Part shown: piece by piece, positions 26,364 to 35,200 of the stretch | How positions within the stretch are numbered: the first letter of the stretch is position 1 | Layout: each line of letters begins with the position of its first letter | NCBI GenBank assembly: GCA_947494975.1 | Contig: CANLXA010000001.1 | Span: 124,001 to 188,000 of the forward strand | Reading direction: 5' to 3' | Length of the DNA stretch: 64,000 nucleotides | Source: an uncultured Roseicyclus sp. | GTDB taxonomy: Bacteria > Pseudomonadota > Alphaproteobacteria > Rhodobacterales > Rhodobacteraceae | Program-made: the position numbers and the translations under genes | The notes under the pieces: model-generated | The model's database searches: none | Seen by the model: the letters and a program-made list of their open reading frames with translations, nothing else | Told to the model about the DNA's origin: nothing

Positions 26364-27194
26364 CTACAGCATCTTGAAGACCGACGGGTCCGGCCCGGTG
26401 CGCAGGCCGACGTCAAGCGTGGCGATGGCCGCCATCTCTTCACCCGACAGCTCGAAATCGAACACGTCGAGGTTTTCGGCCTGACGTGCGGGTTTGATCG
26501 ACCGGGGGATGACGGCATGGCCCATCTGCACATGCCAGCGCAGGATCACCTGCGCGGGGCTTTTGCCGGTGCGCGCGGCGGCGTCGGCGATGGGGGCGGC
26601 GGCGAACGAGCGCGCATTGCCCAGGGGCGTCCAGGCCTGTGTGATCACGTCATGGGCCGCATTGGCCACCCGCATCTGGGGCTGCTGCAATTCGGGGTTC
26701 AGTTCGATCTGGTTGAGGACCGGGGCCTCGCCGGTTTCCGCGATGATCCGCTCTAGGTGATCCGCGTTGAAGTTCGATACCCCGATGGACCGCATCAACC
26801 CCTCGTTGCGCATCTCGATGAAGGCTTCCCACGTCTCGACATAAAGGTCCTGGCTCGGCACCGGCCAATGGATCAACACAAGATCGAGCTGTTCGACCCC
26901 AATCGTCTCCAGGCTGCGCCGGACCGAGGCGCGGGCCTTGTCGCGCCCCTGATCGCCGTTCCAGACCTTGGTCGTGATGAACACGTCGTCCCGCGGCACG
27001 CCGGACCGGCGCAGGCCCTCACCAAGCCCGGCCTCGTTCATGTAGATGTAGGCCCCGTCGATCATCCGATAGCCGGTCTCTAACGCGCTTTGCACCACAT
27101 CCGCGGCGCCATCGGCATCGACCTGCCAGATGCCGAAGCCCAGTTGCGGCATCGTATGGCCGTCATGAAACGTCAGTCGCGGAACATCTGTCAT
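26364..27194 (-). CDS. Aldo/keto reductase, 2,5-diketo-D-gluconate reductase-like
   Basis: A 276-residue NADPH-dependent reductase. The catalytic tetrad is visible: Asp in RMIDGAYIYMNEAGLG with its Tyr, Lys in ITTKVWN and His in LVLIHWP. The NADPH-binding IPRSIKPARQAENLDVFDF segment is also standard. It sits between fabA and fabB, genes that are normally adjacent, with 30 bp to fabA and 93 bp to fabB, so it seems to have been inserted into the fab operon. A role in detoxifying aldehydes or in sugar metabolism is possible; nothing ties it to lipids except position. Confidence 0.92.
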   Translation of the reverse strand: MTDVPRLTFHDGHTMPQLGFGIWQVDADGAADVVQSALETGYRMIDGAYIYMNEAGLGEGLRRSGVPRDDVFITTKVWNGDQGRDKARASVRRSLETIGVEQLDLVLIHWPVPSQDLYVETWEAFIEMRNEGLMRSIGVSNFNADHLERIIAETGEAPVLNQIELNPELQQPQMRVANAAHDVITQAWTPLGNARSFAAAPIADAAARTGKSPAQVILRWHVQMGHAVIPRSIKPARQAENLDVFDFELSGEEMAAIATLDVGLRTGPDPSVFKML

Positions 27195-27224
27195 TGGTCT
27201 TCCCTCCGGGGCGGCCGTCCTGGC

Positions 27225-27734
27225 TCAGCTTTCGCTCAGCGCGACTTTCATGTCCTTGACCTGATAGATCACTTCACCATCGGCCTCCACGATGCCATCG
27301 GCCACGCCCATGGTCAGGCGGCGGGTCTGGATCGCCTTGGTGAAATTCACGTAGTAGGTCAGCATCTTGCGGTCGGGCCGCACCATGCCGGTCAGCTTCA
27401 CTTCACCGACACCCAGCGCATATCCGCGCCCCTGCCAGCCGCGCCAGCCGAGGTTGAAGCCGGTCAGCTGCCACAACCCGTCAAGGCCCAGACAGCCGGG
27501 CATGATCGGATTGCCCGGAAAATGGCAGGGGAAGAACCAGAGATCCGGCTTGATGTCGAATTCGGCCACCACGTGGCCCTTGCCGTGCTCACCCCCATCC
27601 CCCGAGATATCGGTGATCCGGTCCATCATCAGCATCGGCGGCTCGGGCAATTGCGCATTGCCGGGGCCAAACAGCTCCCCCCGCGCACAGCGCAGCAAAT
27701 CGTCCCGATCAAAGCTTGTCGGATAGTCGGCCAT
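27225..27734 (-). CDS. fabA: 3-hydroxydecanoyl-ACP dehydratase/isomerase
   Basis: A 169-residue hot-dog-fold enzyme that introduces the cis double bond for unsaturated fatty acids. The active-site His is in [19 protein letters not shown], with the catalytic Asp in the same motif, and [12 protein letters not shown] near the N-terminus is typical. Length equals the family norm with the start at MADYPTS. Divergent from irr across 156 bp, a synteny common in Rhodobacteraceae, where the fab genes and irr share a control region. Confidence 0.97.
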   Translation of the reverse strand: MADYPTSFDRDDLLRCARGELFGPGNAQLPEPPMLMMDRITDISGDGGEHGKGHVVAEFDIKPDLWFFPCHFPGNPIMPGCLGLDGLWQLTGFNLGWRGWQGRGYALGVGEVKLTGMVRPDRKMLTYYVNFTKAIQTRRLTMGVADGIVEADGEVIYQVKDMKVALSES

Positions 27735-27849
27735 ATGCCCCCCGCTCGTCATGTCCCTGCCGTCTTCGGCCTTGATCCGGTCTATCACCCCGGCCATTTC
27801 GGGCGCAAGGCTTGGGCCGGATGCGCCTTGCCCCGTGACACATGGGCAT

Positions 27850-27878
27850 TTGCAATATGCGCGCAATAGGCCATATAT
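27850..27878 (+). promoter_or_regulatory. Possible irr promoter
   Basis: TTGCAA and ATATAT are separated by 17 bases in the fabA-irr spacer. The predicted transcription start would lie only a few bases before the first irr ATG, so irr mRNA would be nearly leaderless or would use the ATG six codons later. No clear iron-control-element palindrome was found in the spacer. Confidence 0.4.
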
Positions 27879-27890
27879 GCCTGAGACAAA

Positions 27891-28328
27891 ATGAAAGCCA
27901 CGGGATACATGACCCCCGAAGCCCTCGAACGCTCGCAGGCCTGGCTGGGCCAGGCCGATCTACGCCCCACGCGGCAGCGCCTTGCGCTGGCGTCGTTGCT
28001 GGTGGGTGACGGGCAGAACCGGCATGTCACGGCGGAAGGCCTGCACGAGGCGGTGTTGGGCACCGGTGACAAGGTCTCGCTGGCGACCGTCTACAACACG
28101 CTGCGCGCGTTTTGCGAGGCGGGGCTGATGCAGGAAGTCACCGTCGACGGATCGCGCAGCTATTTCGATACCCGCACCGACGACCACCCGCATTTCTATC
28201 TGGAAGGCGACGGCACGCTGACCGATGCGCCGTCGGGCGAGTTGCAGATCAAGGCGTTGCCATCCGTTCCCGATGGATACGAAATCGCCAAGGTCGACGT
28301 CGTGATCCGCCTGCGCAAGACCACTTGA
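27891..28328 (+). CDS. irr: Iron response regulator Irr (Fur superfamily)
   Basis: A 145-residue winged-helix regulator. The N-terminal [13 protein letters not shown] and the recognition region [19 protein letters not shown] are those of Fur proteins, and [12 protein letters not shown] is the His-rich segment typical of Irr. It lacks the C-terminal Cys pairs of Fur, as expected for Irr, which senses iron through haem in alphaproteobacteria. Start uncertain: the first ATG (MKATGY) or MTPEAL six codons on. Divergent from fabA. A small membrane protein gene overlaps its stop. Confidence 0.9.
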   Translation: MKATGYMTPEALERSQAWLGQADLRPTRQRLALASLLVGDGQNRHVTAEGLHEAVLGTGDKVSLATVYNTLRAFCEAGLMQEVTVDGSRSYFDTRTDDHPHFYLEGDGTLTDAPSGELQIKALPSVPDGYEIAKVDVVIRLRKTT

Positions 28329-28573
28329 GCTTACGACATCGCAAGATCCTGTTTTTGTTGATCTACCTGGCCCTGACGGGGGTGTTCGTGTTCGCGTTCC
28401 ATGATCGCTTCTGGCGCTGGCGCGATTGTTTCAATGAACTTGGCCGCTGTTATGACCCCGAGCAGGCCATCGTCTACACCACCGGCGGCTTTGTCTGGGG
28501 TGTGTTCGCGGCGGTCTTTGCGTGCCTCAGCCTCCTGAGCCTCTGGCGGCTGCGCGGTTCGCCGCCACGCTGA
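28325..28573 (+). CDS. Small two-helix membrane protein downstream of irr
   Basis: An 82-residue protein reading from a TTG that overlaps the irr stop (TTGA). Two hydrophobic helices are clear: about 8-24 (ILFLLIYLALTGVFVFAF) and about 52-73 (GGFVWGVFAAVFACLSLLSL), joined by a loop with two cysteines (RDCFNELGRCYDPEQ), which would be extracytoplasmic if the positive termini are inside. No family recognised. The overlap suggests it is translated with irr and could be linked to iron or haem status. Start codon is non-standard and thus uncertain. Confidence 0.6.
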   Translation: MSLRHRKILFLLIYLALTGVFVFAFHDRFWRWRDCFNELGRCYDPEQAIVYTTGGFVWGVFAAVFACLSLLSLWRLRGSPPR

Positions 28574-28684
28574 AACCGGGCGCAATAGATTTGTCCAATA
28601 CGCTCCGTTTCGCCCTAGATATTCGGGGGAAAACCCCCTAAGCGCCCCTCAACCACGTTCCAAACATATCTCAAGGCCAACCCA

Positions 28685-30502
28685 ATGGACCTCCGCAATA
28701 TCGCGATCATCGCGCACGTTGACCACGGCAAAACGACCCTCGTGGACGAGCTGCTGAAGCAATCCGGCGCCTTCCGCGAAAACCAGGCCGTCGCCGAACG
28801 CGCGATGGATTCCAATGATCTGGAGCGCGAGCGCGGCATCACGATTTTTGCCAAGCCCACCTCGCTTGAATGGAAAGGCACCCGCGTCAACATCGTGGAC
28901 ACGCCGGGCCACGCCGATTTCGGCGGCGAGGTGGAGCGGATCCTGTCGATGGTGGATGGTGTCGTCTTGCTGGTCGATGCCGCCGAAGGCCCGATGCCGC
29001 AGACGAAATTCGTCACGTCCAAGGCGCTGGCCCTGGGCCTGCGGCCCATCGTGGTGCTCAACAAGGTCGACAAACCCGACGCAGAACCCGATCGGGCGCT
29101 GAATGAAGTCTTTGATTTGTTTGCCAATCTCGATGCCAGCGAAGATCAGCTGGACTTCCCGCACATGTATGCGTCGGGCCGCTCCGGTTGGGCGGATCAT
29201 GAGCTTGACGGGCCGCGCAAGGATTTGAGCGCGCTCTTCAACCTGATCGTGAACCACGTGCCCAAGCCGCGTCAGATCGCCCATCAGAATGATGATTTCC
29301 GGATGCTGGCCACAACCCTCGGCGCCGATCCGTTCGTGGGCCGCCTGCTGACGGGCCGGGTAGAATCCGGCCGCCTGAAGGTTGGCCAAACGGTGCAGAC
29401 GCTCAGCCGCCTGGGCGAGAAGATCGAACAATTCCGCGTCACCCGCATTCAGGCCTTCCGCGGCCTGCAGCAGCAGGACATCGACGAAGCGCTGGCGGGC
29501 GATATCGTGTCCCTTGCGGGCATGACGAAATCCACTGTTGCCGACACAATCTGCGCGTTGGCCGTGGAGGACCCGCTGGAGGCGCAGCCCATCGATCCGC
29601 CCACGATCACCGTGACCTTCGGCATCAACGACAGCCCGCTGGCCGGCAAGGACGGCAAGAAAGTGCAATCCCGCGTGATCCGCGAGCGCCTGATGAAAGA
29701 GGCGGAATCCAACGTCGCGATCAAGGTCTCCGACACCCCGGGCGGCGAGGCCTTCGAGGTGGCCGGACGCGGCGAATTGCAGATGGGCGTGTTGATCGAG
29801 AACATGCGCCGCGAGGGGTTTGAGCTCAGCATCTCGCGCCCGCAAGTCCTGTTCCGCGAGATCGACGATGTGCGCCACGAGCCGGTCGAAGAGGTCACGA
29901 TCGATGTCGATGACGACTATTCCGGCGCGGTGATCGAAAAGCTGACGGGCTCGCGCAAGGGTGAGTTGGTGGAGATGAAACCGGCAGGCGCGGGCAAGAC
30001 GCGCATCATCGCCCATGTCCCCTCCCGGGGCCTGATCGGCTATCACGGCGAGTTTTTGACCGACACCCGCGGCACCGGCGTGTTGAACCGCGTGTTCCAC
30101 GAATGGGCCCCCTACAAGGGCCCGATCCCGGGCCGCCGTCAGGGGGTTCTGATCTCGATGGAAAACGGGACGTCCGTCGCGTTTGCGCTATGGAATCTGG
30201 AGGATCGCGGTAAGATGTTCATCGGCGCGCAGGCGCCCGTCTATACCGGCATGATCATCGGCGAGCATTCCCGCGACAACGATCTGGAAGTGAACCCGCT
30301 CAAGGGCAAGAAACTCACGAATGTGCGCGCGTCCGGTACCGATGAGGCCGTGCGTCTGACCACGCCGGTGACGATGTCGCTGGAACAGGCCATTGCCTAT
30401 GTGGATGACGACGAGCTGGTCGAAGTCACGCCCAATGCGATCCGCCTGCGCAAGCGCTACCTCGATCCGCATGAGCGGAAACGGCAAGCGCGGGCGGGAT
30501 AA
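28685..30502 (+). CDS. typA: Ribosome-associated GTPase TypA/BipA
   Basis: A 605-residue translational GTPase related to EF-G. G motifs are all present: [10 protein letters not shown] (G1), RGITI (G2), [10 protein letters not shown] (G3), NKVDKPDA (G4). Then follow domain II, the BipA-specific [14 protein letters not shown]-type domain III (here AGRGELQMG) and the unique C-terminal domain. It helps assemble the large ribosomal subunit, mostly in cold or stress. Monocistronic; convergent with cysE. Confidence 0.97.
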   Translation: MDLRNIAIIAHVDHGKTTLVDELLKQSGAFRENQAVAERAMDSNDLERERGITIFAKPTSLEWKGTRVNIVDTPGHADFGGEVERILSMVDGVVLLVDAAEGPMPQTKFVTSKALALGLRPIVVLNKVDKPDAEPDRALNEVFDLFANLDASEDQLDFPHMYASGRSGWADHELDGPRKDLSALFNLIVNHVPKPRQIAHQNDDFRMLATTLGADPFVGRLLTGRVESGRLKVGQTVQTLSRLGEKIEQFRVTRIQAFRGLQQQDIDEALAGDIVSLAGMTKSTVADTICALAVEDPLEAQPIDPPTITVTFGINDSPLAGKDGKKVQSRVIRERLMKEAESNVAIKVSDTPGGEAFEVAGRGELQMGVLIENMRREGFELSISRPQVLFREIDDVRHEPVEEVTIDVDDDYSGAVIEKLTGSRKGELVEMKPAGAGKTRIIAHVPSRGLIGYHGEFLTDTRGTGVLNRVFHEWAPYKGPIPGRRQGVLISMENGTSVAFALWNLEDRGKMFIGAQAPVYTGMIIGEHSRDNDLEVNPLKGKKLTNVRASGTDEAVRLTTPVTMSLEQAIAYVDDDELVEVTPNAIRLRKRYLDPHERKRQARAG

Positions 30503-30517
30503 ACCGCTGCCCTGAAA

Positions 30518-30553
30518 CAAAAAAGCCCCCGCAGGGCGCAGGGCCATGCGGGG
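30518..30553 (-). terminator. Intrinsic terminator downstream of cysE
   Basis: CCCCCGCA and TGCGGGGG form a perfect eight-base stem; on the minus strand it is followed by GC and a run of six T. It therefore serves cysE; no T-run exists on the plus side for typA. Confidence 0.88.
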
Positions 30554-30577
30554 GATCAGTCACAGGGGTCTCAAGGA

Positions 30578-31396
30578 TTAGAGGGTCCGGGTGGAGCCCC
30601 CAAACAGGTGATCCATGCTCAGCGACGGCTGATCGCAGCCCGCCTCGCCCACGATTTTGGAGGGAACTCCAGCCACGGTCTTGCAGGGCGGTACCGCCTC
30701 CAGCACAACCGAACCGGCTGCGATGCGGGAGCAATGGCCGACCTCTATATTGCCAAGCACTTTCGCGCCCGCGCCGATCAGCACGCCGTTGCCGATTTTC
30801 GGGTGGCGGTCTTCCTCTTCCTTGCCGGTGCCGCCGAGGGTGACGGAATGCAGCATGGAGACGTTGTCGCCCACCACCGCCGTCTCGCCGATCACGATGG
30901 AATGGGCATGGTCGATCATGATCCCCTGCCCCACACGGGCGGCGGGATGGATGTCGACACCGAACACCTCGGACACGCGCATCTGGATGAAGTAGGACAG
31001 ATCCTTACGCCCCTGCCGCCACAGCCAATGGCCGACGCGGTAAGCCGTGATCGCCTGGAAGCCTTTGAAAAACAACAAGGGTTGCAGGAATCGGTGGCAG
31101 GCGGGATCGCGATCATAGACCGCGACGATATCGGCACGGGCCTGCGCACCAAGGATCGGGTCCGACGCAAACGCCTCATCGGCGATCTCGCGCAGAAGCT
31201 GTTCGGACATCTCAGAGGAGGCCAGCTTTTGCGCAACCCGGTAGGCCAGCGCTTTTTCAAGGGAAGGGTGGTGGAGGACGCAGGCATGGACAAGCCCGCC
31301 GAGCAACGGCTCGTCGGCGATGGCGGTCGATGCCTCGTCGGTGATCTGGCGCCAGACCGGATCAAGTTCGCTTACATGGGTCTGAGTGCGCGCCAT
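30578..31396 (-). CDS. cysE: Serine O-acetyltransferase
   Basis: A 272-residue enzyme making O-acetylserine for cysteine synthesis. The N-terminal helical part (VWRQITDEASTAIADEPLLG) precedes a left-handed beta-helix with hexapeptide repeats, including HPAARVGQGIMIDHAHSIVIG, whose Asp-His pair is catalytic. The ATG at MARTQTH has AAGGAGG upstream. Finding cysE just 3' of a gene transfer agent cluster is the usual arrangement in Rhodobacteraceae. It has its own promoter, so it is not part of the GTA transcript by necessity. Confidence 0.96.
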   Translation of the reverse strand: MARTQTHVSELDPVWRQITDEASTAIADEPLLGGLVHACVLHHPSLEKALAYRVAQKLASSEMSEQLLREIADEAFASDPILGAQARADIVAVYDRDPACHRFLQPLLFFKGFQAITAYRVGHWLWRQGRKDLSYFIQMRVSEVFGVDIHPAARVGQGIMIDHAHSIVIGETAVVGDNVSMLHSVTLGGTGKEEEDRHPKIGNGVLIGAGAKVLGNIEVGHCSRIAAGSVVLEAVPPCKTVAGVPSKIVGEAGCDQPSLSMDHLFGGSTRTL

Positions 31397-31426
31397 GGGC
31401 CGCCTCCTTTGCCTGCTGTTGTACCC

Positions 31427-31455
31427 AAGATAGGGGACGGGCAGGCAAAGGTCCA
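31427..31455 (-). promoter_or_regulatory. cysE promoter candidate
   Basis: On the minus strand TGGACC and TATCTT are separated by exactly 17 bases, with the start expected about 20 bases before the cysE AAGGAGG site. This gives cysE an independent promoter inside the 112-bp gap that separates it from the GTA cluster. Confidence 0.6.
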
Positions 31456-31474
31456 TAAAACGAAAACGTGCAAA

Positions 31475-31491
31475 CTATCAGCTGAGCTAAC
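31475..31491 (-). other. tRNA D-arm-like fragment between cysE and the GTA cluster
   Basis: GTTAGCTCAGCTGATAG on the minus strand matches the D-arm consensus of many tRNAs, including bacterial tRNA-Lys. Flanking bases do not complete an acceptor stem, anticodon arm or T arm, so it is not a functional tRNA. It could be a chance match or a relic of an attachment site. Confidence 0.25.
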
Positions 31492-31508
31492 ACATGCCGA
31501 TGCGGGGA

Positions 31509-32216
31509 TCAGACCGGATCGGGCAGCGACAGATCAGCGCAATGGGCGACCAGTCGGATTGTTCCTCCGGCAAAATCGCCGCCTTGCGCGGTGATCTCCA
31601 GCGCCGTCGGGCTCCAATAAACCAAGGGCGCACCGGGGCCGTTGACCCAGGAATTCTGGGCGGTGCCAAGGCCCGATCCATAGCGTTGCAGATCGCCGGA
31701 GATGCCCAGATCCCAGCTGCTCACGGCGCCGGTGATCGCGTCGATCACCCGGCCGGTGACGCCGTAGGCGATCGAGCGCTCGGGGAACAGGATCGGCGTG
31801 GTCACGCTTGGCCCCGCGGTCAACGGCACATCGATCTCAACAGACGTCACGTTGAACGACGCACCGTTCGGGCTGAGGCTTTGAGCGCCGATCCGCCAGA
31901 TCGTGCCATCGAAAATGGCCAGTGCGCCGGCATCCATGACCATGGCCCGCCACCCGGCCCGCGGCGGCACGAAAATCCAGCCACCGCCCGACGCGATGGC
32001 AATGGCGCCGTCCTGCCCGGCCCATGCATCAACCGCCCCGGCCGGCACGGAATAGACAAGCCCGTCTGTGGCGGCAGGGGGTGTGATCGCGGTGACCGAT
32101 TGCAGGCGCAGCTGCACCAGCCCGTCGAGACGCACCAGCGCCTCGTTAACCGTCACGTGTTTCTGGGCCTGGGCCGGAGCCAGCAGCGAAAGGGCCAATT
32201 CGGGGGTGTCAGTCAT
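31509..32216 (-). CDS. DUF2793-domain protein at the 3' end of the GTA cluster
   Basis: A 235-residue protein beginning with LALSLLAPAQAQKHVTVNEALVRLDGLVQL, the hallmark of the DUF2793 family, which is found in phage-like tail clusters of Rhodobacterales. The rest is strand-rich and Gly/Ala/Ser-rich, including GWIFVPPRAGWRAMV. Its ATG overlaps the g15 stop by eight bases (ATGACTGA), so it is translated as part of the GTA operon. I infer a tail-fibre or host-attachment role. It is not one of the fifteen classical GTA genes. Confidence 0.82.
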   Translation of the reverse strand: MTDTPELALSLLAPAQAQKHVTVNEALVRLDGLVQLRLQSVTAITPPAATDGLVYSVPAGAVDAWAGQDGAIAIASGGGWIFVPPRAGWRAMVMDAGALAIFDGTIWRIGAQSLSPNGASFNVTSVEIDVPLTAGPSVTTPILFPERSIAYGVTGRVIDAITGAVSSWDLGISGDLQRYGSGLGTAQNSWVNGPGAPLVYWSPTALEITAQGGDFAGGTIRLVAHCADLSLPDPV

Positions 32217-35200
32217 TGATCTCGATCCTTGCAACAGGCCCCGCTCCGAACCGCTCGGAGATTTGGGCAACTTCGATGGAGTAGGGGCTTTGCGTGCCGT
32301 CAGCGGCGCGCATCGCATCGGAATAGGTGTAGGCGGGCGTGGTCAGGACCTCTTCGCGCCGGGTCCCGACGGCATCGATGATCCGTACAAGATATTGCTC
32401 GGACGCCTCGCCCAGTGGCACATCGATCCCGTCCCAATTGTCCGCATCGATGCGGGAGCGGCGGATCCAGCTGACCTCCCGCGCCGCACCCTGACGGGCG
32501 GATCGCAGATGAACCGGGGAGTAAGGCCGAAGCCCAATCCCCTGAAACACCTCGACTTTTTCCGTGTAGCTGTCGTCATCCACGGATCGCCGCGCGGGGC
32601 CGACGCGCCAATGGCGCTCCAGCCCCCGCGCGGAACTGGGCAGATCCACCTGCCCCACGGCGCTGTTCAGCAACACGAACAGGCTACCGGCGGGCCAGAT
32701 ATCGGGCATGACGGCGTCGGTGCCTTGCTGGCCCCTCAAACGCAGGCCGATCCGCCAGGTTTCCACATCGACCAGCGTGGCATCGGCGAACTGGATCACC
32801 TCCCAAAGATCGTCCTCCCCCGATCCAATGGCGGCGGCATTCGCCCCCGACAGAACCGTCGCCATATCGGCCGATGACAGATTGCCCGTCTCCAACCGGA
32901 CGGTCAGGTCACCCGACCGGTCCCAAAGACCCGAGCGTTGCGCCAGAAGGGGTGTCTCAAGGGTGCCGATGATCGCGGGCTGCTCGACCAACGTGTTGAG
33001 CGTGAAACCGTCGGATCCCGGTGCGGAATAGACCGCAACGGTGCCCGGCCAGGGATCGGCGGCCACCGCCAGACGCGGCGCATGCTCGATCTCGTCACCG
33101 GTCAGAAGCGGCAGGTCGAGGAAGACAGGCGTCACCGGCAGGGGCGGCACAAAGGCCTCAACCCGCACCGGATCGTCCACCTCATCGGACGGGATCGCGG
33201 TGGTCGGCTCGACCCGCACGGCCTCTACTTGGCGGAAGCCCCGGTCCTCGATCCGGTCGATGCGCCATTTGTGCCCGTCCTCGGTGGCGACCAGCGCGCC
33301 CGCCCCAATCGCGCGTTGCGAGGGCGGCAAGGCGAAGCGCAGTGTGTCTTGCGCCACCCGCCCATCGGCCAGCCAGCGCTCGGCCATCCCCTGCCCTTCG
33401 GACCGAGTCAGCGCCAGGGGCAGATCGACATCGTTCACCTGATCGGCCCTGTCGCCGGGATGGATCGCCTCGGACACCTTGTCGTCATAGGCGCCCTCGG
33501 CCTCGGTATATCCAATGCGCAGGCGCCCAACCGTTTCGGCCTCGGGCGCGCGGATATGGGTGAACCCGCCTTCGCCATCGTCGTCCCGCGCTGTCAGGGG
33601 CGCTTCGATCACGGCCTCGGCGGTCTCGGGGATCGGCAAGAAGACGAGCTTGCCGTCCCGTTCAACCGCATGGAAGCTGTAGGCCAGCATCAGGGGCTGC
33701 AGACGGGCCCGCGCGCTCTGGGTCTGGGCAGACATATGGCCGCGCACCAGCCCGAACAGCGCCGAGACGTCGTAATCCGTCAGCCCCGCCTCTTCGCAGA
33801 TCTCCGCAACCACAAGGTCAAGCGGCTGCGCATCGAGGCGGCCCGTCACCCAATGCCCCCGGGTCCAGTTTCCACCATCCGACCAGCGCTCGATATCGTT
33901 GGGAAAGGCCGGCCATGGCCGCGCATCCCACGCCCAGGCATGGGCGCGGCTCAGATCCAGCATCGGGCCAACATATTGATCGGATTGCGGGTTTCTGCCC
34001 GGCTCGGCCCAGTAGTCCATGACCGCGCGCAGATATTGCGCCTGTATCAGATCATCGCGCCGTCCGTTGGAAAAGTGCGGAATATCGCTTTCCGAGCTTT
34101 TGGGATCGAGGAACTTGTTCGGCTCGTTGCTGCCCTTGTCGATGGCGGCGCAGCCGAATTCGGTGAACCAGATGGGTTTGGATTTCGGCACCCAGGCGGT
34201 GTTTGCATTCGCGACTTCCACCGTGACGTTCGAGATCTGCTGAACCGCACCCGCAACCGATGTGGCCGTCGCCCCGTTCAGGCCAAGCGCCACCCGCCAG
34301 CTCTTGGCGTCGGACGAGATCTGGCCCACGCCCAGAAGGTCATGCGGGTTGAATTCTGCGCTGCGTTCGACCCATCCATCGGCAATTGTCAGCCCCGACC
34401 AGTTCGCGATTTCGTAGGTGCCGTCCGCGCTCCCATCGCTTTCATGGGCCGCCAGCCACAACGAATGGCGATGGGGGTTGCCGTCACCCGGTTCCGACAG
34501 AAGCCGCGTGCGTAATGTGACCCGGATCACCTGATCCCGCACAAAGGGCCGGGTGCCGCGTTCGGACGTGATACCAAACGTATCCGTGGCCTGCAGCACC
34601 CAGCCTTCTCCGGGCACATCGATCCGGTCGATCCCCGCCCGATCCTGAATGGCATCGGCGCCCGCCAGCGTGCCTTCGTCGAGATCAGCACCATCAATCC
34701 AGTAGGTTCCAGTGGCGTGGCTGCCATCAAATCCGGGGCCATTTACTGGCAGGTCCGCAATGCGGACGCCATCACGACGCTCCGTATGCGGGTTCGACCA
34801 CCAATTGCGAAGATCCTTGAACCGATAAATCCACGGCTCCCCCGCACCGTCAGAAATAGCGGCGCGGGTCTGGTCGTTGCGGGCCTCGTCATCGGCGTAA
34901 TACCAATCGAACCCTTCTCCGCCTTCGATTCCGCTTTTCAGGTAATCCAGCCGGTGGATCGGGCCGTTTTCCTGGTCCAGATGCCCGGTCCCGTCACGCC
35001 AATCGCTGATCGGCATGTAATTGTCGATGGCCACCACGTCGATATTGTCGTCGGCCCACAGTGCATCGAGGTGGAAGAACACATCCCCCGTGCCATCCTG
35101 CGGCTGATACCCGAAATATTCCGACCAATCCGCGGCATAGGTGATCTTGGCCTCCGGCAGAAGCGCGCGCACCTCGGCTGCCAGCGCGATCAGTTGGTCA

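Noticed and set aside
31475-31491. Functional tRNA gene
   Set aside because: Only the D-arm-like word is present; acceptor, anticodon and T arms cannot be formed from the flanks.
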